This document shows, piece after piece, positions 17,361 to 25,654 of a stretch of 64,000 nt of DNA (position 1 is the stretch's first letter; every line of letters begins with the position of its first letter). The position numbers were made by a program, and so were the translations under genes. A model generated the notes under the pieces. That model was not told the origin of the DNA and did not search any database. It saw nothing but the letters and a program-made list of their open reading frames with translations. Origin of the DNA: VXMF01 sp965200705 (GTDB taxonomy: Bacteria > Acidobacteriota > Terriglobia > Bryobacterales > UBA6623); the NCBI GenBank assembly GCA_965200705.1, contig OZ241376.1, forward strand, positions 1,054,001-1,118,000. The letters are read 5' to 3'.

Positions 17361-18518
17361 ATGAGACGGCTGCTCTGTCTGGCTCCGCTACTGCTCACAG
17401 CGTCCCTCCGAGCCGACATCTCGATCGTTGAGGAGATCATCGCGAAGGTCAACGACGCGATCATCCTGCGGTCGGAGTACGACCGCAGCCTAGCCCAGGG
17501 GATCCGTGACATCTACCAGGACGAATCGCTGTCGCAGGCGGATCTCGAGAAGCAGATCAGTCAGCGCGAGAGCGTTGCGCTGCGGGACATGATCGACCAG
17601 CGCCTGCTCGTCCAGAAGGGTGACGAGCTGGGCATCAGCGTCGAGGCGCAGGTGCTGAACCAGCGTGACGAGATCATGCGCCGCAACGACATCGAATCCA
17701 CGGACGACTTCGAGGCCTGGGTACTGGAGCGCACAGGCGAGCCGGCCGAGGACCTCATGGACCGCATGCGCGAGAACTTCTTATCGCAGGCAGTCCTTGG
17801 CCAGGAAGTGTCCCGCCGCGTCGTCGTGACACGAGACGAGATCGAAGCCTACTACGAGGAGAACAAGGAGAACTTCGTGCGGTCCGAAGGTGTCCGGCTG
17901 AGCCAGATCCTGTTCACTTTGCAAGGCGACGAGGAAGTTGCGCGGAAGGAGGCTGAGGATGTCCGTGACCGCGTGCACCGCGGCGAGCCGTTCGCCGAGA
18001 TGGCACGCCGATTCTCCGACGACGAGGGCACGAAGGAGCTCGGCGGGGCCATCGGCATCTATCGACGCGGGATGCTGCGCACCGAGATCGAGACCGCGGT
18101 GTTCGGAAAGCTTCAGGGTCACGTCACCGATCTGATCGAGGTGCCAAACGGCCTGCTCCTGCTGCGCGTCGACCAGAACTACCGTGAGGGACTGGCAGAG
18201 CTCGAGGAAGTGCAGGAGGACATCCGGGCCACTATAAGCGGACCGCGCTTCCAGCCGGAAATACGCAAGTACCTCAGCGAACTCAGGACCCAGGCATACA
18301 TCGAGATCCGGCCCGGCTATGCAGACGCCGGCGGCGTTGAGGGCATGAACACGGCGTGGAGCGACCCCTCCCGGCTGGCACCGCAGACGACGACGCGTCA
18401 GGAGGTCATCAAGGCGCGTCCGCGCAAGCGCCTCCTTTGGGTGGTGCCGCTGCCGCGAAACAAGGTCGATGAAGACGACACCGACGACAGCGTCAGCGAA
18501 GGGCCCGCAGCCTCATGA
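17361..18518 (+). CDS. SurA-like peptidyl-prolyl isomerase/chaperone
   Basis: The product is 385 residues. Signal peptide: RRLLCLAPLLLTASLRA. A SurA-type N-terminal chaperone region follows (IIAKVNDAIILRSEYDRSL). A parvulin domain lies at about residues 175-275 (VRLSQILFTLQ...FAEMARRFSDDEGTKELGGAIGIYRRG). The tail after about 310 is basic and proline-rich and not part of SurA. It folds outer-membrane proteins in the periplasm. It overlaps the next gene as ATGA. Confidence 0.88.
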   Translation: MRRLLCLAPLLLTASLRADISIVEEIIAKVNDAIILRSEYDRSLAQGIRDIYQDESLSQADLEKQISQRESVALRDMIDQRLLVQKGDELGISVEAQVLNQRDEIMRRNDIESTDDFEAWVLERTGEPAEDLMDRMRENFLSQAVLGQEVSRRVVVTRDEIEAYYEENKENFVRSEGVRLSQILFTLQGDEEVARKEAEDVRDRVHRGEPFAEMARRFSDDEGTKELGGAIGIYRRGMLRTEIETAVFGKLQGHVTDLIEVPNGLLLLRVDQNYREGLAELEEVQEDIRATISGPRFQPEIRKYLSELRTQAYIEIRPGYADAGGVEGMNTAWSDPSRLAPQTTTRQEVIKARPRKRLLWVVPLPRNKVDEDDTDDSVSEGPAAS

Positions 18519-20104
18519 GCGAACGCGAATGCGTCGCGGATCTGCGTAGCCGCCCGAAGGGGCATAGTGTCGACAACACCTTCCTTGTCCTAGATAAGGT
18601 TTCACGACTGACCAAGGCTGGGAAGCCCTTTCTGTCCCTGAAGCTCGGCGACAGCTCTGGTTCGATTTCGGGCAAGCTGTGGAACAACGTCGAGGCAATC
18701 GAGGGGCGGTTCGCTGAGGAGGACTACATTCATCTGAGGGGTCACGTGAACGAGTTCAGCGGCACGAAGGAAATCAACATCCAGACTCTGCAGAAGGTGC
18801 CCGAGTCCAAGGTCGACATGCGCGAGTTCGTGGCGCACACGGAGCGCGATCCAGACGAGATGTACGACGAAGTCCTGCAGGCGATTGCTGGATTCAAGAA
18901 CGAGCACCTCCGACGCCTCCTGCGGTCGATCTTCGGAAGCGAGCAGTTTGCGACGGCCTACAAGAAGGCGCCTGCAGCGAAGATGATGCACCACGCCCGA
19001 GTGGGCGGTCTGCTGGAACACGTGTCGAGCCTCATGGATCTGGCGCGAGCCGTCGCTTCGCACTACGACGACCTCGACGAGGACCTGCTGCTCACGGGTG
19101 TCCTGCTGCACGACCTCGGCAAGATTGGCGAGCTGAAGGCGGACCGTACGTTTGGGTACACCGACCGGGGGAAGCTACTGGGGCACATCTACATCGGAAC
19201 CGCCTGGATCGATCAGCGATGCGACAAGATCGAGGGATTCCCGCCGCGTCTGAAGAACGTGGTTCTGCACCTGGTTCTCGGGCATCACGGCAAGAAGGAG
19301 TTCGGCTCGCCCGTGCTGCCGGCGTTTCCCGAGGCGCTCGCGCTGCACTACATCGACGACCTCGATTCCAAGCTCGAGATCATGAGGTCGGCGATCAATG
19401 CCCAGACCAACGAGGACGCGTGGACGCCCGATCAGGTGTATGGCCTGCAGCGCTACGTTCTGGACAAGACGGGCTACCTAGAAGCCGAACCGGATCCGTC
19501 GCCGACCGCGGCCGCACCGCCTGCAACGGCGCCGCCAACCGAGCCAGCTCCGCCCACAGCGGAACCGGTCAACGTGGTGGCCGCAGCTCCGGAGGAGCCA
19601 CCACTGCCCGTCGAACCTCCACCGCGATACGACGAGTTTGCGTCAGACGAGGACCTAGAGCCGGAGGAGGTTGAAACGGCGGAAGCGAGCCCCGTGGACA
19701 GCCAGCCAGCTCCGACCGCGGATGAGCCAGAGGACGATGTCCGCGAGGCGGAGGTTGAGGTCGCGGCCTCGGAGGAGCCGATTGCCGAGGAATCGGCCGC
19801 GGCGCGGATGGACTCCGAGGACGAAGCACCCGTCGAGGAACCGGTAGAGGCAACGCCCGAAACGGCTGCTCCGGAGGAGCCGGCCGCCCCGCCAGAGCCG
19901 CCGCCTACGCCGGCAAAGCCAGCGGCACCACCACTACGACCCAAGCCGATTCGCGGGCCGAAGTTCGTGGAAACCGGGTCGAGAACCTTCTCACCTGCGT
20001 TCTCCCCACCGCTGCCGAAGCCAATGCCGAAGCCTGAGCCTCTCGCAGACGGTTCCGAGCCGCCGGTTCAGGAGCCGCTTTGGCTCGACTACGGTGATGG
20101 CTAG
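18515..20104 (+). CDS. YhaM-family OB-fold/HD 3'-5' exoribonuclease with long disordered tail
   Basis: The product is 529 residues; YhaM itself is about 315. Residues 15-95 form the OB-fold (FLVLDKVSRLTKAGKPFLSLKLGD), residues 155-290 the HD domain with HHARVGGLLEHV, LLHDLGKIGEL and GHHGKKEFGSP, all metal-ligand motifs present. From about residue 325 the protein becomes a roughly 205-residue stretch of Pro, Glu, Ala and Thr with no predicted fold, ending in a short basic-proline segment and EPLWLDYGDG. The nuclease core should degrade RNA or single-stranded DNA from the 3' end. The tail is unusual and may recruit partners. Translationally coupled to the SurA-like gene. Confidence 0.88.
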   Translation: MSERECVADLRSRPKGHSVDNTFLVLDKVSRLTKAGKPFLSLKLGDSSGSISGKLWNNVEAIEGRFAEEDYIHLRGHVNEFSGTKEINIQTLQKVPESKVDMREFVAHTERDPDEMYDEVLQAIAGFKNEHLRRLLRSIFGSEQFATAYKKAPAAKMMHHARVGGLLEHVSSLMDLARAVASHYDDLDEDLLLTGVLLHDLGKIGELKADRTFGYTDRGKLLGHIYIGTAWIDQRCDKIEGFPPRLKNVVLHLVLGHHGKKEFGSPVLPAFPEALALHYIDDLDSKLEIMRSAINAQTNEDAWTPDQVYGLQRYVLDKTGYLEAEPDPSPTAAAPPATAPPTEPAPPTAEPVNVVAAAPEEPPLPVEPPPRYDEFASDEDLEPEEVETAEASPVDSQPAPTADEPEDDVREAEVEVAASEEPIAEESAAARMDSEDEAPVEEPVEATPETAAPEEPAAPPEPPPTPAKPAAPPLRPKPIRGPKFVETGSRTFSPAFSPPLPKPMPKPEPLADGSEPPVQEPLWLDYGDG

Positions 20105-20152
20105 CGGTCGCGAGACGGACCGCCAATCCGTTGCCACGCTCTTCTGGAGCGC

Positions 20153-20962
20153 ATGGATCCACTGAGGCAAGTGAGTCGCACCCAAATGTCGCTACAAGGC
20201 AAGGTCATAGTCGTCACAGGTTCGACGCAGGGACTTGGCGAGGCTATCGTTCGCCTCGCGGCCGATTCGGGGGCCGCGGGTGTAGTGATCACTGGCCGCA
20301 ACATCGACCGCGGACGCGCGGTGGCGACATCATGCACATCGAGTGCATGTAAGGCGATCTTCGTGCCCGCAAGCCTAGAGGATCCAGACGGCTGCCGGAA
20401 CATCATTGACATGACCGAAGCGGAGTTCGGTCGCATCGACGGACTCGTGAACTCCGCGGCATGCACAGAGCGTGGCACGCTCGAGGACAGCACCACAGAA
20501 CACTGGGACAAGTTCATGGCGATCAATCTCCGTGCGCCGTTCCTACTGATGCAGGGTGCTGTACGGATGATGCAGCGCGAAGCGCGTGGCGGCAGCATCG
20601 TGAACATCCTCAGCATGTCCAGCCACGGCGGAACGCCGAACCTAACGCCCTATAGCGTGTCGAAGGGAGCGCTGGCCACACTGACGAAGAACGCCGCGTA
20701 CTCGCAGCGCAAGCACCGCATCCGCGTCAACGCCCTCAATATCGGCTGGATGGCCACGCCAGCCGAACACAGGGTTCAGGTCTCGGAGGGGCAGCCCGAG
20801 AACTGGCTGCAGCAAGCCGACGCGGAATCACCGTTCGGCAGAATCCTGCGGCCCGAGGACATCGCCTCAATGACCGTCTATCTGCTCAGCGACACCGCGG
20901 CCATGATGACCGGCGCACTGATCGACTTCGACCAGCACGTCTTGGGCATCTACAATCCTTGA
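20153..20962 (+). CDS. Short-chain dehydrogenase/reductase
   Basis: The product is 269 residues from ATG 20153; ATG 20186 (MSLQGKV) is an equally plausible start that fits the family better. Cofactor-binding GSTQGLGEA, NSAACTERG in place of the usual NNAG, and the catalytic S...YSVSK (Tyr-x3-Lys) are present. The C-terminal GRILRPEDIASMTVYLLSD is typical of classical SDRs. NAD(P)-dependent oxidoreductase of unknown substrate. It is the last chromosomal-type gene before the tRNA-Lys island. Confidence 0.85.
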   Translation: MDPLRQVSRTQMSLQGKVIVVTGSTQGLGEAIVRLAADSGAAGVVITGRNIDRGRAVATSCTSSACKAIFVPASLEDPDGCRNIIDMTEAEFGRIDGLVNSAACTERGTLEDSTTEHWDKFMAINLRAPFLLMQGAVRMMQREARGGSIVNILSMSSHGGTPNLTPYSVSKGALATLTKNAAYSQRKHRIRVNALNIGWMATPAEHRVQVSEGQPENWLQQADAESPFGRILRPEDIASMTVYLLSDTAAMMTGALIDFDQHVLGIYNP

Positions 20963-21050
20963 GCAAATAGACCTCGAAGGCGGGTGGTATTCTGGGAATA
21001 CGGCGGGGCCAGTACGAGCATGCAATGGATGCTGCCGGGCCCGTGATCGT

Positions 21051-21126
21051 GGGCGCGTAGCTCAATTGGTAGAGCAAGTGACTCTTAATCACTAGGTTCG
21101 GGGTTCGAGTCCCTGCGCGCTCACCA
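21051..21126 (+). tRNA. tRNA-Lys (anticodon CTT)
   Basis: A full cloverleaf of 76 bases including an encoded CCA. Acceptor GGGCGCG pairs with CGCGCTC (one G-U), the D arm is GCTCAATTGGTAGAGC, the anticodon stem AGTGA/TCACT encloses loop CTCTTAA (anticodon CTT), and the T arm contains TTCGAGT. It marks the left border of the accessory island. I saw no repeat of its 3' end further right. Confidence 0.97.
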
Positions 21127-21165
21127 TTTTCCAGACTCCACCATGCCAGCGGTGGTCGTAACTCG

Positions 21166-21455
21166 ACACGGTTCCTGACCTGCGGGCCGCAGAGACTGTA
21201 CGAGGAGCGCTGCTGCGCCCGCGGGGACATAGAGAACCGGGTCCAGAAGCAGCAACTGGAGCTGGTCGCCGACCGCACCAGCGCCGGCTGTACCTGAGCA
21301 GCTTCCCCAGCGCGCTGCTGGAGTACGTGCGCCAGTTCGGCATGCGGGGCCCTCCTGTATAGAACGCGCAGCGCGGCACCATCCGTGGGCGGCTGATCCG
21401 GATCGCGGTGCAGACCAGCATCGCTGCGCGCCGCGTGCCCCGATTCACACCCGCA
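21166..21455 (+). pseudogene. Decayed C-terminal part of an IS1380-type transposase
   Basis: The translation reads RLYEERCCARGDIENRVQKQ, then LELVADRTSAG. After a frameshift it continues LSSFPSALLEYVRQFGMRG, then a stop, then RGTIRGRLIRIAVQTS. These match, in order, the C-terminal landmarks of IS1380-family transposases (YExxYCARGxxENRIKE, ADRTS, GTIRLKLLKIGA), recalled from the family. The N-terminal catalytic part is missing and at least one frameshift and one stop are present. It begins about 40 bases after tRNA-Lys. No inverted terminal repeat is visible. Confidence 0.75.
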
Positions 21456-21550
21456 TCCCTGCCGGAGGTCTCCCAACCCCTCGAATCCGCTCGGTTCCCG
21501 AAGCCCAACCTCCTCAGGTGAGATATGAGGGCTAGTTGCTATCGGTCCTT

Positions 21551-22026
21551 CGTTGTCGATCACTTGTGGGCCACAAGGGGGTTTGTGTCTCACTTCTCCC
21601 CGAAAAGTGAGCGGCAACGTCCGTTGTGTGTATTCTGTGCCACTCAAAACACATCCCTTCCGTCGGCGATGTTCGGCAGTTCGGGTAACGCCAGGACGGT
21701 GGACCAGCTGCCGCCTCCCTCCGTGACGGTTCTCAGAGCACCATCCGCACGCAGCAACTCGCCTTCGTCAGTTGGAGAGTCACTGGCCTCGGCGCACCGT
21801 TCGGGCTCGGGCCGTGGGCTTAGGCCCTCGGGATGGGTCGCTCGAATCGCTCGTGGTACCTGGCCATCTCTTCAAGAAGGCCCGCTCGTTCGGAGTTTCG
21901 GTCCGACGGCGACGTGAAGCTCCGATCACGCTCCGCGACCGAGCCCTTGGCGAAGCCCGGCCAGCTCCGGCTTCCGGCGCTCCCAAACCGCGACAACAGG
22001 CGACTCAACAGGCAGGGGCGCACCTC
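21551..22026 (+). repeat. Tandem repeat unit 1 (476 bp)
   Basis: The unit begins with CGTTGTCGATCACTTGTGG, contains a palindrome-rich stretch of about 70 bases and an antisense fragment of the fic 3' end, and closes with about 250 bases of decayed sequence. It is roughly 85-90% identical to unit 2 by eye. The stretch contains an imperfect CTTGTGG-CCACAAG palindrome and a CTCACTT/AAGTGAG hairpin. On the minus strand the fic-like fragment is frame-worn. Confidence 0.85.
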
Positions 22027-22505
22027 CGTTGTCGATCACTTGTGGGCCACAAGGAGATTTGTGGCCCACTTCTCCCCGAAAAGTGAGCGGCAACATCCCT
22101 TGTGCGTATTCTGTGCCACTCAAAACACATCCCTTCTTTCGGCAATGTTCGGCGGTTCGGGGAACGCCAGGACGGCAGACCGGCGACAGCGCCCCTCGAC
22201 GACGGTTCTCAGAGCACCGTCCTCACGCAGCAACTCGCCATCCTCTGCTGGATGGTCGTTGGCCTCGACGCACCGTTCGGCCTCGGGCAGTGAGCTCAGC
22301 GCCTCGGGATGAGCCGCTCGAATCGCTCGTGGCCGTTGGCCGGCTCTTCACGAAGGCCCGCCTATTCGGAGTTTCGGTCCGACGGCGATGTGACGTTCCG
22401 ATCGCGCTCTGCGACCAAGCCCCTGGCGAAGCCCGGCCAGCTCCGGCTTCCGGCGCTCCCAAACCGCGACAACAGGCGACTCAACGAGCAGGGGGGGGGC
22501 ACCTT
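22027..22505 (+). repeat. Tandem repeat unit 2 (479 bp)
   Basis: Same order as unit 1. The antisense fic fragment reads LLREDGALRTVVEGRCRRSA, then VLAFPEPPNIAERRDVF and a stop, parallel to the end of the intact fic product. The last part, read on the minus strand, gives VWERRKPELAGLRQGLGR, which faintly recalls the start of MNT-type nucleotidyltransferases, but the frame breaks soon after. The unit ends in a run of nine G. Confidence 0.85.
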
Positions 22506-22720
22506 CGTTGTCGATCACTTGTGGCCACAAGGAGGTTTGGGTGCCACTTTTCCTCGAAAAGTGAGCGGCAAGGTCCGTTGTGTGTCATCTGTGCCACTCA
22601 AAACACATCCCCTCCTTCAGCGATGTTCAGCAGTTCGGGGAATGCCAAGACGGCAGACTGGCGCCCGCGTCCCCCGACGACGGATCTCAGAACACCCTCG
22701 TCACGTAGCAACTTCAGAAT
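22506..22720 (+). repeat. Partial repeat unit 3, continuous with the intact fic gene
   Basis: The first about 210 bases match units 1 and 2, then the sequence continues into the full fic gene. Here the palindrome is perfect (CTTGTGGCCACAAG, 22514-22527) and the second hairpin has changed to CACTTTT-CCTCG-AAAAGTG. So the base changes have kept the pairing. This copy shows that units 1 and 2 derive from the 3' end of fic plus its downstream flank. Confidence 0.85.
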
Positions 22721-23716
22721 TCGCCGTGCCGAGGATGGCGGGATGGCCAGCTGCTCCACGAACTCGGTGCCACGAAAGATCGGCCGATCGAAGATCCAGT
22801 CCAAAGCGTAAATGCCCAAACTGGACCGAGTGAGACCGAGAATACGTCTCTTGAGGGATTCGTAGAGATTCAAGATGTCTTGGGCCTTGACTAGGTTTTC
22901 CTCCGCCTGCTCCTGCACAGCCTGCAAGAAGAACCTACACCAGCCCGCCCAGTCGTCGTCACGGGAAACGGCGAGCAGACCGTCGTAGTAGGCATCTCGG
23001 TGGGATTCGAGCCAAGCGCTGATGTAGAACGTCGGCGCACGGATGAGGCGTTGCTGCCAGAGGAACAGGGGCACCAGCATGCGTCCGAGACGTCCATTGC
23101 CATCCAGGAACGGGTGCAGGGCCTCGAACTCCGCATGTAGGATGGCTAGTTGCACCAGACGGTCGGGGGCATCTTGGTGCAGATAGCGCTCCCAAGCGCT
23201 CATGGCGTCGGGTAGCGCCTCCGCCCCGATAGGAACAAATGTGGCCTCATCAATGGAACAGCCCGGCGGACCGATCCAGTTGGGGATGCGTCGGTAGTCG
23301 CCAGGTGCCTTGCCCGTTCCGCGCACGCCGTCAAGCAAGATTCGGTGCGATTGACGGATGACCCGCTGAGAAAGGGGTAAAGTCTGCAGCATCTCCACGG
23401 CACGCCGTAGTGCGGTGCGATAGTTCAAGACCTCTTGGACATCTAGGCGGCGTGAGGCCGACTCCGGCTCCAGTCCTGCTTCGAATCCGAGCACATCGCT
23501 CAAGGTGGCTTGGGTGCCTTCAATGCGCGAGGAAAGGACAGCCTCACGGGTGGTCAGCGGACCCAGCAGAACATTCCGATTGGGTATCGCAGCGAGCATC
23601 CCGTCGTAACGCGCCACGGCCGCGTAGGCTGGACCAAGAAACGGAATCAACTTCGGCCAGTCGAGACGTTCTTCGGGTGGGAACCCTCCTGTTTTGTAAT
23701 GGACGGCGGCCGTCAC
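22598..23716 (-). CDS. Fic-domain AMP-transferase, class II (self-inhibited)
   Basis: The product is 372 residues. Fic proteins transfer AMP (or similar) from nucleotides to target proteins. The catalytic motif HPFLDGNGRLGR (residues 201-212) is intact, with the flap region RRIPNWIGPPGC before it. The inhibitory helix motif SSRIEG (residues 62-67) matches [S/T]xxxE[G/N] in the N-terminal position, so it belongs to the self-inhibited class II. The N-terminal Fic_N-like region (RNVLLGPLTTREAVLSSRIE) and a C-terminal winged-helix region (RRILKLLRDEGVLRSVVGGRG) are present, as in stand-alone regulators. It lies alone on the minus strand; its 3' end is duplicated downstream. Confidence 0.93.
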   Translation of the reverse strand: MTAAVHYKTGGFPPEERLDWPKLIPFLGPAYAAVARYDGMLAAIPNRNVLLGPLTTREAVLSSRIEGTQATLSDVLGFEAGLEPESASRRLDVQEVLNYRTALRRAVEMLQTLPLSQRVIRQSHRILLDGVRGTGKAPGDYRRIPNWIGPPGCSIDEATFVPIGAEALPDAMSAWERYLHQDAPDRLVQLAILHAEFEALHPFLDGNGRLGRMLVPLFLWQQRLIRAPTFYISAWLESHRDAYYDGLLAVSRDDDWAGWCRFFLQAVQEQAEENLVKAQDILNLYESLKRRILGLTRSSLGIYALDWIFDRPIFRGTEFVEQLAIPPSSARRILKLLRDEGVLRSVVGGRGRQSAVLAFPELLNIAEGGDVF

Positions 23717-23874
23717 AGCTCCCAGAACCTCAGTGCACCCAAGTTTGCCCGATCAGGGCGTCAAGCCGAGCCCCCACGGCCTGCTGTTTGCGGATCTCCC
23801 TCACCGGTCCCTTGATCTACTACTAGAGCGACTCTCCGTCCCGCTTCCCAAGGAGCACACCAACATATCGACTC

Positions 23875-24284
23875 AGCGTCAGAATGTGGCGAGGTCTTCT
23901 CTCCCCAGACCATCCAGGTACTCCTGACAGAATCCCAGTATCTCGCCGGAGCAATCCTCCACATTCCACCCGAGCATCATCGCAGTGATGGATAGATCTT
24001 CTCCACGCTCCTGAGGTCTGCGCACAAGTCACCACCGCTAGGTGGGTATCCGAGTCGAGGAGAAGATCTGGCTGGGCAATGCGCCTATGGCCAGATGAGA
24101 GATCGTGAGCCGCTGACGGGGTCCAACGTGGCGGCTGGTCTGCCCCAGTGACCATGGCCTGTGACAGTCCTTCGGGATAGGAACTGAGGCGGCAGGCTGG
24201 GTTCGTCAGCAGCCACTCTGGCGCTGCGGATGTAAGGACTTCCAGCGGGCCGCTCAAAGCGTCCCAAAGGGGCTCCCTAAGGCG
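23875..24284 (-). pseudogene. Decayed gene of unknown family
   Basis: A minus-strand frame reads LREPLWDALSGPLEVLTSAA, later PPRWTPSAAHDLSSGHRRIA and QPDLLLDSDTHLAVV. After a frame change near 24000 it continues MMLGWNVEDCSGEILGFCQE and YLDGLGREDLATF to a stop. The two pieces look like one protein broken by a frameshift, but I do not recognise the family. The remainder of 23717-24381 shows nothing else. Confidence 0.35.
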
Positions 24285-24381
24285 TCATCTTGCGGTGATC
24301 GTGCACGGCATGTATCCTATTCACCGCTCCGTAAGGGGCCGGGTTTCGACTGCGGTTCCGGGCGAGCCTGAAAGGAAGCCA

Positions 24382-25593
24382 ATGGCAACAAACAGAGGTG
24401 TCAACTACATTCGTCCCGGTGTCGTCGAAGTCCAGTCGATCGACTTCCCGAAGCTAGAGCTGGGGAACCGCCTGTGCCAACACGGCGTCATTCTCAAGAT
24501 CGTCTCGACCAACATCTGCGGCAGCGACCAGCACATGGTGCGCGGGCGCACCACAGCCCCTATGGGCCTGACCCTTGGCCACGAGATCACAGGCGAGGTG
24601 ATCGAGGCCGGCCGCGACGTAGAATTCATCAGCGTCGGTGACATCGTCTCCGTGCCGTTCAACATCGCCTGCGGTCGCTGCCGGAACTGCAAGGAACAGA
24701 AGACCGGAATCTGCCTTAGCGTCAATCCAGCCAGGCCTGGCGCGGCCTACGGCTACGTGGACATGGGCGGATGGGTCGGCGGCCAAGCCGAGTACGTAAT
24801 GGTCCCGTACGCTGACTTCAACCTGCTGAAGTTCCCGGACAGGGACCAGGCGATGGAGAAGATCCGTGACCTGACCCTGCTGTCCGACATCTTTCCGACC
24901 GGCTATCACGGTGCGGTCACGGCCGGCGTGGGGCCCGGCACCATCGTCTATGTCGCCGGCGCGGGCCCGGTCGGCCTTGCCTGCGCACACTCCTGCCAGC
25001 TTCTGGGCGCGGCGTGCGTGATCGTGGGCGACATGATTCCGGAGCGACTGGCCCAAGCGCGCAGCTTCGGGTGTGAGACCGTCGACCTGCGGGCCGACGC
25101 CACGCTGGAGGAGCAGATCGAACAGATCATCGGACCTCCGGACGCCAGCGGCGAGCTAGCCGTCGACTGTGGCGTGGACTGCGTCGGATTCGAGGCCAGG
25201 GGTCACGGCAAGAATGCTGTCGTCGAGCGGCCAGCCACGGTGCTGAACGCCCTCATGCAGCTTACGCGTGCCGGTGGTGGCATCGGCATTCCGGGGCTGT
25301 ACGTGACGGGCGATCCCGGCGGTGTCGACGAGAACGCCAAGATCGGCAACCTCGGCATTCGCATCGGCTTGGGCTGGGCCAAGTCGCACCACTTCATGAC
25401 AGGCCAATGCCCCGTGATGAAGTACCACCGCAACCTGATGCAAGCGACCCTGTACGGCAAGGCCAATCCTGCCAAGGCCTGCAACGTCACATGCATCAGC
25501 CTCGACGAGGCGCCTGCGGGCTATCGCGACTTCGACAAGGGTGCCGCGAAGAAGTACGTCATCGATCCGCACGCGATGCTCGCCGCGGCGTAA
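24382..25593 (+). CDS. fdhA: Glutathione-independent formaldehyde dehydrogenase (zinc, NAD-dependent)
   Basis: The product is 403 residues from ATG 24382 with AAAGGAAG upstream. This medium-chain zinc dehydrogenase keeps NAD bound and oxidises formaldehyde to formate without glutathione; it matches the Pseudomonas FdhA type in length and motifs. Catalytic zinc: Cys46 (NICGSDQH), His67-Glu68 (GHE). Structural zinc: Cys97, 100, 103, 111. Rossmann motif GAGPVGLA. The insertion GAAYGYVDMGGWVGGQAEYV and the C-terminal GWAKSHHFMTGQCPVMKYHR are hallmarks of the subgroup. It heads the alcohol/C1 module that ends with the PQQ dehydrogenase, so formaldehyde from methanol-like oxidation is a reasonable source. 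Confidence 0.9.
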   Translation: MATNRGVNYIRPGVVEVQSIDFPKLELGNRLCQHGVILKIVSTNICGSDQHMVRGRTTAPMGLTLGHEITGEVIEAGRDVEFISVGDIVSVPFNIACGRCRNCKEQKTGICLSVNPARPGAAYGYVDMGGWVGGQAEYVMVPYADFNLLKFPDRDQAMEKIRDLTLLSDIFPTGYHGAVTAGVGPGTIVYVAGAGPVGLACAHSCQLLGAACVIVGDMIPERLAQARSFGCETVDLRADATLEEQIEQIIGPPDASGELAVDCGVDCVGFEARGHGKNAVVERPATVLNALMQLTRAGGGIGIPGLYVTGDPGGVDENAKIGNLGIRIGLGWAKSHHFMTGQCPVMKYHRNLMQATLYGKANPAKACNVTCISLDEAPAGYRDFDKGAAKKYVIDPHAMLAAA

Positions 25594-25654
25594 GCCCGCC
25601 ACACAGCGCGAATCGAAGGCAGACTAGCCTGACGAGGGTGGAAGTGCGTTTAGC

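Noticed and set aside
21551..22720. CRISPR-like array
   Set aside because: Repeat period is about 478 bases with no short repeat/spacer alternation and no cas genes.
21051..24381. Integrative element with attL/attR at tRNA-Lys
   Set aside because: No integrase gene and no copy of the tRNA 3' end found downstream by eye.
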